A DNA stretch of 20,222 nt from JBBSUQ01 sp038234235. Lineage in GTDB: Bacteria; Bacteroidota; Bacteroidia; Flavobacteriales_D; Crocinitomicaceae. Location: positions 1 to 20,222 of the forward strand of contig JBBSUQ010000045.1 of NCBI GenBank assembly GCA_038234235.1. Reading direction: 5' to 3'. The notes under the pieces were generated by a model. That model searched no databases. It was not told the origin of the DNA and was given only the letters and a program-made list of their open reading frames with translations. Every line of letters starts with the position of its first letter. Position 1 is the first letter of the stretch. A program made the position numbers and the translations under genes. This document shows, piece by piece, positions 9,090 through 15,904 of the stretch.

Positions 9090-9587
9090 CTACTCCCCCA
9101 TCAAGACATTCAAAACTCCAAAAATTTCTTCACTCCCAAAACCTTTTGAAGCCAAATATCTTGCAATCTTTAATTTGGATTGATAACTTTTTTTATCGGT
9201 GAGACTTTCTAGCTTTCTTTCGGCGAGGTGTTGTAAATTGCCTTGATATTCTTCTTGATCTACTTTTTCAAAGGCTTTTTTTATGGAGTAATCAGATATA
9301 AATTTACCTTTCAGTTGTTGTATTACTTTGTTTCTTCCCCATTTCTTAATACGGATTTTGCCTGAAACAAATGCTTCTGCAAATCTTTCTTCGTTTACGA
9401 AATTTTGAGAAATAAGGTGGGAAACAAGTTGGTCAATTTCACTATAATAAAGTCCATAAGTTTTTAGCTTATTCTTAACTTCAAACTGACATCTTTCCTG
9501 ATAAACGCAGTAAGATTCAATCTTTAATTTAGCTTCCTGAAAAGAAAGAACACGCCCTGAACTATTTTCAGAGCGCGATTTCTTCAT
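9090..9587 (-). CDS. recX: RecX family regulatory protein
   Basis: A 165-residue three-helix-repeat protein of the RecX family, which binds RecA filaments and limits recombination. Recognisable RecX features are the N-terminal SFQEAKLKIESYCVYQERC segment, LISQNFVNEERFAEAFVSGKIR with the family's conserved N-E-R-F-A pattern, KKWGRNKVIQQL, and the C-terminal third repeat ending KIARYLASKGFGSEEI. The ATG at 9587 overlaps the last 20 bases of rng, so the two are probably co-transcribed and possibly translationally coupled. No recA is in the window, so recX is not next to recA here. No clear terminator follows; the decayed nuclease gene lies 142 bases downstream on the same strand. Confidence 0.88.
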   Translation of the reverse strand: MKKSRSENSSGRVLSFQEAKLKIESYCVYQERCQFEVKNKLKTYGLYYSEIDQLVSHLISQNFVNEERFAEAFVSGKIRIKKWGRNKVIQQLKGKFISDYSIKKAFEKVDQEEYQGNLQHLAERKLESLTDKKSYQSKLKIARYLASKGFGSEEIFGVLNVLMGE

Positions 9588-11115
9588 TAGATTTATCTAC
9601 GAATGTATATTCCAAAAGTTGGTTGTTTGTAACACCTCTTACTGGAATCCATTTTTTATATTTAAGGAACCATTTTTTCTGGCGACTCATTAATCCATTT
9701 TTGAAATATGCTTCTAAATATGGATGTACCAAAAGTGAAACGTTTTTCAATTTACGTTCTGTAAGTAAATAATCAAGATTGCCTTCTATTTCTTCAGCAA
9801 ACAAGATTGAAGCTGTAACCTCACCTGTACCCTTACAAGTTGGGCAAGTTTCATTGGTTTGAATTTCAGTTTCTGGCCTAACGCGTTGTCTTGTAATTTC
9901 TACAACACCAAATTTACTTGGAGGCAAAATATTATGTTTCGCCCGATCAGATTTCATAGACTCTTTAAGCTTCTCATAAAGTTGCTTATTGTTTTCACGG
10001 TCATGCATATCGATAAAATCTATACACACAATACCGCCCATGTCTCTAAGTTGTAATACTCGACCAATTTCCTCAGCAGCTTCTAGATTAGTAGCCAATG
10101 CATTGCTTTCTTGGCCGTCTGCACCTTTTCTGTTTCCACTGTTCACGTCAATTACGTGCATGGCTTCTGTATGTTCTATTATTAAATAGCCACCAGAAGG
10201 CAATGGAACTTTTTTACCAAAAAGAGATTTAATTTGTTTATTGATACCAAATTTTTCAAAAATATTTATGCGTCCAGAATAATGTTTCAAGATTTTATCT
10301 CTTCCGGGAGCAATATCAGCAATGTATTCTTTCAGTTCTTCAAAAGTAGTTTCATCGTTTACATGCACATTCGTGAAGTCGGCATTTAATAAATCTCTTA
10401 AAATAGATGTTGTTTTGTTGACCTCGCCTAATATTCTTTTTGGAGGTGTAGCACCTTTAAGGTTGTCATACATCAACTTCCATTTATCCAAAAGATTCTT
10501 AAGATCTTGATCTATTAATTCTAATTTTTTGTTTTCAGCAACTGTTCGGATAATTACCCCAAAATTTTTGGGTTTTATTGAATCCATAATATCTCTAAGA
10601 CGATCGCGTTCAGCATTGTCTTTGATTTTTTGAGAAATGGAAACCTTGTTAGAAAAAGGAACTAATACCAAATATCTCCCTGCTAAAGTAATTTCAGAAC
10701 ACAATCTTGGTCCTTTACTAGAAATAGGTTCTTTAGCAACTTGTACCATTATCGGACTAGAAGATGAAACAATCTCTGTTATCTTTCCATCCTTTGGAAT
10801 GTCTTTTTCTGATTTGAAATAAAGCAAATCGGCAACATTTTGCTTGCCGTTAAGGGATTCTTTCGTAAACTTATTGAGAGAACTAAACTGCGGACCGAGA
10901 TCCAAATAATGCAAGAAAGCATCCTTTTCATAACCCACATCAACAAATGCAGCATTAAGGGACGGAACAACTTTTCGCACCTTACCGAGGTAAATATCAC
11001 CTACAGCAAAATCTATATTTCCTTGTTCTTCTTGTATCTCAATAAGTTTTCCATCACGCAATAGAGCAAGCCAAATGCCTTTCTGTCTGACATCGACAAT
11101 TAATTCTAAACTCAC
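9568..11115 (-). CDS. rng: Ribonuclease E/G family endoribonuclease
   Basis: A 515-residue RNase G-type enzyme cleaving single-stranded RNA in rRNA maturation and mRNA decay. The S1 domain spans about residues 38-110 (GDIYLGKVRKVVPSLNAAFVDVG), with an RNase H-like and DNase I-like catalytic region after it. The two metal aspartates are Asp323 (HVIDVNSG) and Asp366 (CIDFIDMHD), and the zinc-link Cys424-x2-Cys427 (CPTC) is present. It lacks the long C-terminal scaffold of proteobacterial RNase E. The start is GTG: upstream in frame there is no ATG before a stop, and MSLELIVDV aligns with the usual N-terminus. It lies directly downstream of the terminator hairpin of the 30-residue ribosomal protein gene, leaving 25 bases, and overlaps recX by 20 bases. 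Confidence 0.93.
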   Translation of the reverse strand: MSLELIVDVRQKGIWLALLRDGKLIEIQEEQGNIDFAVGDIYLGKVRKVVPSLNAAFVDVGYEKDAFLHYLDLGPQFSSLNKFTKESLNGKQNVADLLYFKSEKDIPKDGKITEIVSSSSPIMVQVAKEPISSKGPRLCSEITLAGRYLVLVPFSNKVSISQKIKDNAERDRLRDIMDSIKPKNFGVIIRTVAENKKLELIDQDLKNLLDKWKLMYDNLKGATPPKRILGEVNKTTSILRDLLNADFTNVHVNDETTFEELKEYIADIAPGRDKILKHYSGRINIFEKFGINKQIKSLFGKKVPLPSGGYLIIEHTEAMHVIDVNSGNRKGADGQESNALATNLEAAEEIGRVLQLRDMGGIVCIDFIDMHDRENNKQLYEKLKESMKSDRAKHNILPPSKFGVVEITRQRVRPETEIQTNETCPTCKGTGEVTASILFAEEIEGNLDYLLTERKLKNVSLLVHPYLEAYFKNGLMSRQKKWFLKYKKWIPVRGVTNNQLLEYTFVDKSNEEIAL

Positions 11116-11140
11116 TGGAATCTTATTTTAAAATAAATAG

Positions 11141-11171
11141 AAAAAACTTAGCACAAAACATATGCTAAGTT
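11141..11171 (-). terminator. Terminator/attenuator-like hairpin between the small ribosomal protein gene and rng
   Basis: On the minus strand a perfect 9-bp stem (11163-11171 with 11145-11153, nine-base loop) leads into a run of Us (bases 11146-11141). It begins 26 bases after the stop of the 30-residue gene and ends 25 bases before the rng start codon. Its position means rng is either expressed by readthrough or from a promoter inside or just above the hairpin. Confidence 0.75.
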
Positions 11172-11196
11172 CCATAATATAAGTAACAAGAAATTA

Positions 11197-11289
11197 TTAT
11201 TTCTTTTTCTTGTGGCGATTTTTTCTAAGTCTTTTTTTACGTTTGTGAGTAGACATTTTATGTCTTTTTCTTTTTTTACCGCTTGGCAT
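11197..11289 (-). CDS. 30-residue AURKAIP1/COX24 (mS38)-like small ribosomal protein
   Basis: A very basic 30-residue protein, MPSGKKRKRHKMSTHKRKKR followed by LRKNRHKKKK, with 18 Lys/Arg. It matches from memory the short bacterial proteins annotated as AURKAIP1/COX24-domain, related to mitochondrial small-subunit protein mS38; these bind the small ribosomal subunit near the decoding site, and the mycobacterial counterpart is bS22. The ATG at 11289 is the only sensible start. A terminator follows within 26 bases, supporting a real transcript. The upstream neighbour HU has its own terminator at 11353-11384, so this gene should have its own promoter in 11290-11352, but I could not pick one with confidence. 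It is too short for usual ORF cut-offs. Confidence 0.85.
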   Translation of the reverse strand: MPSGKKRKRHKMSTHKRKKRLRKNRHKKKK

Positions 11290-11352
11290 AATTTATATAT
11301 TTTAATATTACAATAATTTCTTTCTTAAGTTTCTCTCCCTTCGTTTGAAGAT

Positions 11353-11384
11353 AAAAAAACACTCTCAATTAAAAATCGAGAGTG
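11353..11384 (-). terminator. Rho-independent terminator of the HU gene
   Basis: On the minus strand CACTCTC (11384-11378) pairs with GAGAGTG (11366-11360). The stem can extend through a G-U and three A-T pairs to a three-base loop, and seven Ts follow (11359-11353). It lies 55 bases beyond the HU stop codon. Confidence 0.8.
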
Positions 11385-11439
11385 CAAAAATAATAAATCC
11401 AACTTATAAAATGAATATAAAATTGAATATAACTTAAAA

Positions 11440-11742
11440 TTATTTCTTTTTCTTAGAGATTTTGGTATGGGTTTTAACCGCTTCTGTAAAAGTTTTAGCC
11501 GGTTTAAAAGCCGGAATGTTATGCGCAGGAATTACAATAGTAGTTTTTTTGGAGATGTTTCTACCAGTTTTTTCTGCACGCTCTTTCACGATAAAGCTAC
11601 CAAATCCTCTTAAATAAACGTTCTCATTAGCAGAAAGTGATGTTTTTACACTTTCCATAAAAGTTTCAACAACTTTAAGAACTTCTACTCTGTCTAGACC
11701 GGTTTTATCTGCGATTTTTGCTACGATATCAGCTTTAGTCAT
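11440..11742 (-). CDS. HU/IHF family DNA-binding protein
   Basis: A 100-residue nucleoid protein that bends DNA as a dimer. MTKADIVAKIADKTGL begins the helical dimerisation part; VYLRGFGSFIVKERAEKTGRN (about 43-62) and IPAHNIPAFKPAK (71-83) are the beta-arm and its flanks, matching the HU/IHF signature. The C-terminus adds a basic tail ending KISKKKK, slightly longer than the roughly 90-residue standard. It has its own terminator and a strong candidate promoter, so it appears monocistronic. It diverges from mutY; their -7 elements are mirror images 14 bases apart. HU and IHF subfamilies cannot be separated by eye here. Confidence 0.93.
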   Translation of the reverse strand: MTKADIVAKIADKTGLDRVEVLKVVETFMESVKTSLSANENVYLRGFGSFIVKERAEKTGRNISKKTTIVIPAHNIPAFKPAKTFTEAVKTHTKISKKKK

Positions 11743-11782
11743 TTTCTATTGGGTTTTTTTTTAATAAAATATATTTCGTCTA

Positions 11783-11816
11783 CAAAAGTAGTCTGTTATT
11801 CTTATACTTTTGCCAA
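11783..11816 (-). promoter_or_regulatory. Promoter of the HU gene (TTG-N23-TACTTTTG)
   Basis: On the minus strand TTG (11814-11816) and, 23 bases on, TACTTTTG (11783-11790) match the flavobacterial pattern TTG-N(17-23)-TAnnTTTG exactly. The -7 element ends 40 bases upstream of the HU start codon. Confidence 0.6.
11805..11812 (+). promoter_or_regulatory. Consensus -7 element (TACTTTTG) for mutY
   Basis: TACTTTTG is a perfect TAnnTTTG. It ends only nine bases before the mutY ATG at 11822, so transcription would start at or within a few bases of that codon. No TTG is visible at the expected -33 distance. It forms an exact 8-bp inverted repeat with the HU element at 11783-11790. Confidence 0.45.
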
Positions 11817-11821
11817 TAATA

Positions 11822-12862
11822 ATGAAAATAAATCATAAAAATTTGTTATTGTCTAATTTTCAGGCAGAAATAATACTTTGGTATGACCAAAATAAGCGTA
11901 ATTTACCTTGGAGGGATACCAAGAATCCATATAAAATTTGGTTATCGGAAATAATTTTGCAACAAACGAGAGTAAATCAAGGATTACCCTATTATATAAA
12001 ATTCTTAGAACACTTTCCCGATATTTTTGCTCTTGCAGAAGCAGATGAAAAAGAAATTTTAAATCTTTGGCAAGGATTGGGTTATTATTCAAGGGCCCGT
12101 AATTTACACTATACAGCGAAGGATATTGCGGATAATTACCACGGTAGCTTTCCAAGGACTTATTCTGAAATATTAAAACTTAAAGGTATTGGAGAATATA
12201 CTGCTGCAGCTATTGCATCTTTCAGTTTTGATGAAGCTACTGCGGTTCTTGATGGAAACGTTTTTAGAGTTTTAAGTCGCCTTTTTAATGTACATGAGGC
12301 AATTGACACCACAGAAGGTAAAAAAATATTTAAAGAATTAGCTTATGACTGTCTGTCGAAAAAAAATCCAAGTCAATACAACCAAGCAATTATGGAGTTT
12401 GGTGCAATTCAATGTGTTCCCGTAAATCCTGAATGTGAAGTTTGCCCCTTGCAACACATGTGTTTGGCATTTAAAAATGATACTCAAAAACTACTTCCTG
12501 TAAAGATTAAAAAAATAAAAAAGAGAACCAGATACTTCCACTTTTTGGTTTTTTTAAAAAATAGTTCGATTATTCTGGAACAAAGAGTTAGTAAAGATGT
12601 ATGGAAACATTTGTATCAATTACCCTTAATTGAAAGCGATGGTGAGGAAGTTCCGGCTGAAATATTAAACTTGAAATATGTCAATTATGGAAAAACTTAC
12701 AAACACATTTTAACCCATCAAAATATTATTGCTCAATTTTATCTAATTGATTCGGTGAGAATTGAAAAAGATTCTGAAATTGTTACTCCAATTGAAAACC
12801 TTGAAAATTTTCCTTTTCCTCGTCTGATAGATAAGTTTTTTAAAGATTTACAACTTTATTAA
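11822..12862 (+). CDS. mutY: A/G-specific adenine glycosylase
   Basis: A 346-residue base-excision repair enzyme that removes adenine mispaired with 8-oxoguanine. Numbered from ATG 11822: catalytic Glu43 in SEIILQQTRV, helix-hairpin-helix LKGIGEYTAAAI (119-130), catalytic Asp144 in VLDGNVFRVL, and the 4Fe-4S ligands Cys198-x6-Cys205-x2-Cys208-x5-Cys214. A NUDIX-like 8-oxoG recognition domain runs from about 235 to the end. A TTG at 11810 is in frame but sits inside the -7 element, so ATG 11822 is preferred. The message is then nearly leaderless. It is first in the plus-strand series mutY - ssb - gldE - gldD, an order I know from Flavobacterium. Confidence 0.93.
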   Translation: MKINHKNLLLSNFQAEIILWYDQNKRNLPWRDTKNPYKIWLSEIILQQTRVNQGLPYYIKFLEHFPDIFALAEADEKEILNLWQGLGYYSRARNLHYTAKDIADNYHGSFPRTYSEILKLKGIGEYTAAAIASFSFDEATAVLDGNVFRVLSRLFNVHEAIDTTEGKKIFKELAYDCLSKKNPSQYNQAIMEFGAIQCVPVNPECEVCPLQHMCLAFKNDTQKLLPVKIKKIKKRTRYFHFLVFLKNSSIILEQRVSKDVWKHLYQLPLIESDGEEVPAEILNLKYVNYGKTYKHILTHQNIIAQFYLIDSVRIEKDSEIVTPIENLENFPFPRLIDKFFKDLQLY

Positions 12863-12919
12863 AGATTGATTAAAGATTTAGACAATCAAAAAATTAAATT
12901 AATGAAGCTGTAGTTTTTA

Positions 12920-12927
12920 TATATTTG
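12920..12927 (+). promoter_or_regulatory. Candidate -7 element (TATATTTG) for ssb
   Basis: TATATTTG matches TAnnTTTG and ends 19 bases before the ssb ATG at 12947. A convincing TTG -33 element is not visible, and the context is AT-rich. Confidence 0.4.
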
Positions 12928-12946
12928 TAAAGTTAGAAGAAACATT

Positions 12947-13393
12947 ATGGCAGGAACTGTAAATAAAGTAATACTTATTGGGAACTTAGGAAAGGATCCG
13001 GAAGTTCGACGATTAGAAAACGGAGCAGTAGTCGCAAATTTTCCGATTGCAACCTCTGAATCATACACTGATAAAAATGGTCAAAAAATTGAACATACAG
13101 ATTGGCATGACATAGTTGTTTGGAGAGGTTTGGCAGAAATTGCTGAAAAATATTTGCGAAAAGGACATAAAATTTATGTAGAAGGCAGGTTAAAAAAACG
13201 CAGTTACCAAGATAAAGACAACCAAACAAGATATATCAGTGAAGTTTTGGCAGATGAATTTACAATGCTCACAAGACCAGATAACGCCAATGAACAAAAA
13301 CCAAATGAACCCAATTATTCAAATGAAGGAACGCCAAATAAAATGGAAAATCTAGATTTAAATGACAAAGATGAAGATGTACTTCCATTTTAA
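12947..13393 (+). CDS. ssb: Single-stranded DNA-binding protein
   Basis: A 148-residue SSB with the OB fold in residues 1 to about 108: MAGTVNKVILIGNLGKDPEVR, then WHDIVVWRGLAEIAEKYLRKG and IYVEGRLKKRSYQDKD. A low-complexity Asn/Pro/Glu linker follows, then the acidic tip DKDEDVLPF that recruits replication and repair partners. The OB-fold N-terminus and the acidic tail ending in Pro-Phe make the call secure. It lies 84 bases after mutY with a possible promoter of its own, and 59 bases before gldE. It is involved in replication, recombination and repair. Confidence 0.95.
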   Translation: MAGTVNKVILIGNLGKDPEVRRLENGAVVANFPIATSESYTDKNGQKIEHTDWHDIVVWRGLAEIAEKYLRKGHKIYVEGRLKKRSYQDKDNQTRYISEVLADEFTMLTRPDNANEQKPNEPNYSNEGTPNKMENLDLNDKDEDVLPF

Positions 13394-13421
13394 TTTTTAA
13401 GCGATTCAAAATCATAAAAAA

Positions 13422-13443
13422 CAATTTAATTTCAATTTAATTT
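13422..13443 (+). repeat. Perfect 11-bp tandem duplication upstream of gldE
   Basis: CAATTTAATTT occurs twice head to tail (13422-13432 and 13433-13443), followed by the partial third copy CAA. It lies in the ssb-gldE gap and ends nine bases before the TTG start of gldE. The in-frame TAA at 13438-13440, inside the second copy, is what closes the gldE frame upstream. Confidence 0.85.
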
Positions 13444-13452
13444 CAAATATTC

Positions 13453-14748
13453 TTGATTCTTTCATACATCATACTTGTAATTTTGCTCATTCTATCAGGA
13501 CTAATAAGTGGTTCAGAATCGGCGTTTTTCTCGCTTTCTCCAACAGACAAAGACTTTTTAAAAACAAGTGATTTGCCGTCAAGTAAAATCGCCATTAATT
13601 TGTTGGACAAACCCAAGGAACTATTAGCCACTATTTTAATCTCAAACAATTTTATCAATGTAGGAATTGTTATACTTTCAAGTACAATACTGGCTCACAT
13701 TTGGAATCCATTAGATATTCAAGGAGATTTTATTGGCGTTTCAATGAAAATTTGGAGGACTTTAATAGAATTAGGTGCCATTACTTTCGTGTTACTTTTA
13801 ATAGGTGAAGTTATTCCAAAAATATATGGAACCAGAAACTCTTTGGGATTTGTGAAATTCATGGCTAAACCTTTAACTATTGTAAATGTTATCCCCCCGA
13901 TATCTTGGATCCGTTCAGTATTAGTAAGCGGTGGAAACGTAATACATAAATACGCATCAAAAAAAGGAGTAAAAATATCATCTGGGGAGTTGGAACAAGC
14001 AATCGCATTAACTAAAGAAGAAACAACTACCGAAGAGGAGCATAAAATTTTAGAAGGTATAATTAAATTTGGCAACACTGATGTAAAACAAATAATGTGT
14101 TCTAGGATGGATGTCGTAGCATTCGATGTTGAAATTCACTTTCAAGAAATATTAGATGAAATTTTGGAACACGGCTACTCAAGAATTCCGATATTCAATG
14201 GGTCATTTGACAATGTAATTGGAATTTTATTCGTGAAAGATTTGCTCCCGTTCCTAAATGAAGCTGAGGATTTTGATTACACCCATTTACTACGCAAACC
14301 CTTTTTTGTTCCTGAAAACAAAAAAATAGACGATTTGTTGAAGGAATTTCAAGCCCGTAAAGTGCACATGGCCGTTGTGGTTGATGAATATGGCGGTGCC
14401 AGTGGAATTATAACTTTAGAAGATATTTTAGAAGAAATTGTTGGCGATATAACCGATGAATTTGATGATGACGAAATAATTTACACAAGAATTAATGAAA
14501 ACACTATTTTATTTGAAGGTAGAACACCACTAGTTGATGTTTATAAGGTTTTAGATATCGACGGGAAAGAATTCGAAGAACTTAAAGGAGATTCCGACAC
14601 AATTGGTGGTTTTATAATTGAAAATTCTGGAAAAATTTTAAAAAATAAAGAATTCATCACTGTAAATCAATTAAAATTGGTAGTTGAATCGTCAGATAAA
14701 AGACGTGTTAAAATGGTGAAAATTATTAATACTTCAGGATCGAAATGA
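13453..14748 (+). CDS. gldE: Gliding motility-associated protein GldE (CNNM/CBS-domain membrane protein)
   Basis: A 431-residue inner-membrane protein of the CNNM/HlyC-CorC type. The membrane domain (DUF21-like, about 1-165) opens with ILSYIILVILLILSG and GSESAFFSLS. A CBS pair (about 212-340) includes YSRIPIFNGSFDNVIGILFV and VVVDEYGGASGIITLEDILEEIVG. The C-terminal CorC_HlyC domain runs from about 350. In Flavobacterium, gldE lies next to gldD and is tied to gliding and T9SS; the biochemical role is unknown, and ion transport is suggested only by family. The start is TTG at 13453: no ATG or GTG precedes the membrane segment in this frame after the stop at 13438. The N-terminus begins directly at the first membrane helix and looks short for GldE. 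The stop overlaps gldD by 4 bases (ATGA). Confidence 0.9.
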   Translation: MILSYIILVILLILSGLISGSESAFFSLSPTDKDFLKTSDLPSSKIAINLLDKPKELLATILISNNFINVGIVILSSTILAHIWNPLDIQGDFIGVSMKIWRTLIELGAITFVLLLIGEVIPKIYGTRNSLGFVKFMAKPLTIVNVIPPISWIRSVLVSGGNVIHKYASKKGVKISSGELEQAIALTKEETTTEEEHKILEGIIKFGNTDVKQIMCSRMDVVAFDVEIHFQEILDEILEHGYSRIPIFNGSFDNVIGILFVKDLLPFLNEAEDFDYTHLLRKPFFVPENKKIDDLLKEFQARKVHMAVVVDEYGGASGIITLEDILEEIVGDITDEFDDDEIIYTRINENTILFEGRTPLVDVYKVLDIDGKEFEELKGDSDTIGGFIIENSGKILKNKEFITVNQLKLVVESSDKRRVKMVKIINTSGSK

Positions 14749-15320
14749 GAAATAAAAATTTAATTGGTTTTCTGTTTGCTTTAGTCTTGATAGGTTGTGG
14801 CAGAGAAAAATTAGCAACGCCAAAACCACCCGCTTATTTGAGAATTGATATGCCCGATCATAAATATTTAAAAGTGGAAGATAATTGCCCCTACTCTTTT
14901 GATTTAAATGAAGTATATGGCATCAAACCAATTATACAAGGTGAAGAAAAATCCTGTCATAAAGATTTACTTTTAAACAAACTGAATGGAGTAATACATT
15001 TCAGCTATATAGTCATGGATACCAGTTTATCTGTCTATGTTAATTATGCCAATGACAAAGTAGACGAACACAAAGTAAAAGCTTCCGCAATTGAAACGTA
15101 TAAATTTATCAAACCAGAATCCAAAGTATATGGCGCATTATTCGAGTTAAAAGGCGATGTAGCATCACCATTTCAATTTTACCTTACAGATTCTACAGAC
15201 CGCTTTGTAAGTGGTGTTGTTTATTTCAACACTGCTCCAAATTATGATTCATTAAAACCAAGTCTAGATTATTTAAAAGTAGATTTACAAAAATTGATGA
15301 GTAGTTTTGAATGGAAGTAA
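14745..15320 (+). CDS. gldD: Gliding motility lipoprotein GldD
   Basis: A 191-residue lipoprotein. The signal peptide MRNKNLIGFLFALVLIGC has a lipobox LIGC with predicted lipidated Cys18. The mature part, PKPPAYLRIDMPDHKY and then NCPYSFDLNEVYGI, is the typical GldD start, and the C-terminal half contains GALFELKGDVASPFQFYLTDST and FYF/YFNTAPNYDSL-type segments. In Flavobacterium johnsoniae GldD is required for gliding and chitin use, linked to T9SS. It starts inside the gldE stop (ATGA overlap), implying coupled translation, and its end overlaps folK by 14 bases. The exact molecular role of GldD is not established. Confidence 0.92.
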   Translation: MRNKNLIGFLFALVLIGCGREKLATPKPPAYLRIDMPDHKYLKVEDNCPYSFDLNEVYGIKPIIQGEEKSCHKDLLLNKLNGVIHFSYIVMDTSLSVYVNYANDKVDEHKVKASAIETYKFIKPESKVYGALFELKGDVASPFQFYLTDSTDRFVSGVVYFNTAPNYDSLKPSLDYLKVDLQKLMSSFEWK

Positions 15321-15786
15321 GTTACATATTACCTATTTGAGTCTAGGAAGCAACATTGAACCTCGCGAAGAATATTTAGATCAAGCATGTTTGTATCTTA
15401 GTAAAAAAGGAAATATAACTAAAAAATCATCTTTTTTTGAAAATCCCCCAGTCGGATTTGAATCTTCAACGGACTTTATAAATATATGTTTGGAATATGA
15501 AACCAAATTAATTCCAAAATTACTTCTCAAATTCACCCAAGAAATTGAGAAAAAAATTGGAAGAAAGGCAAAAACCAAAAATGTTTATGAATCTAGGCAG
15601 ATAGATATAGATATTTTGTTTATTGACGATTTAATAATCTCAGAAAAACATTTTAAAGTTCCACATCCGTTTTATGCAGAAAGAAATTTTGTATTGCAAC
15701 CATTGTATGAAATAAATAAAAAATTCATGTGTCCCTCACGCAAAACAACGATACAGCAGTTATACGATAATTTTAAACACGATTAA
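15307..15786 (+). CDS. folK: 2-amino-4-hydroxy-6-hydroxymethyldihydropteridine pyrophosphokinase
   Basis: A 159-residue HPPK that pyrophosphorylates hydroxymethyl-dihydropterin with ATP in folate synthesis. Motifs: YLSLGSNIEPREEYL near the N-terminus, FFENPPVGFESSTDFIN, and the signature SRQIDIDIL with metal-binding Asp100 and Asp102. The C-terminal VPHPFYAERNFVLQPLYEI is also typical. The start is TTG at 15307, inside the last codons of gldD; the ATG at 15311 is in another frame and closes after nine codons, so no ATG start is available. The 14-base overlap suggests coupled translation with gldD. Whether the junction to folK is general in the order is not known to me. Confidence 0.92.
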   Translation: MNGSKLHITYLSLGSNIEPREEYLDQACLYLSKKGNITKKSSFFENPPVGFESSTDFINICLEYETKLIPKLLLKFTQEIEKKIGRKAKTKNVYESRQIDIDILFIDDLIISEKHFKVPHPFYAERNFVLQPLYEINKKFMCPSRKTTIQQLYDNFKHD

Positions 15787-15904
15787 AATGATTTATTGAA
15801 TAATAATGAAGAAAAAAAACAAAATAAATAAGAATAATTTTTTTCACAATTAAAAATTTGCGTAATATTGCACAAAATTTTGGTAAGAATTTTAAATTAA
15901 AAGT

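Noticed and set aside
9002..9202. 66-codon plus-strand ORF from a TTG
   Set aside because: More than half of it is antisense to recX, it has no signal or domain, and its composition follows the AT-rich background.
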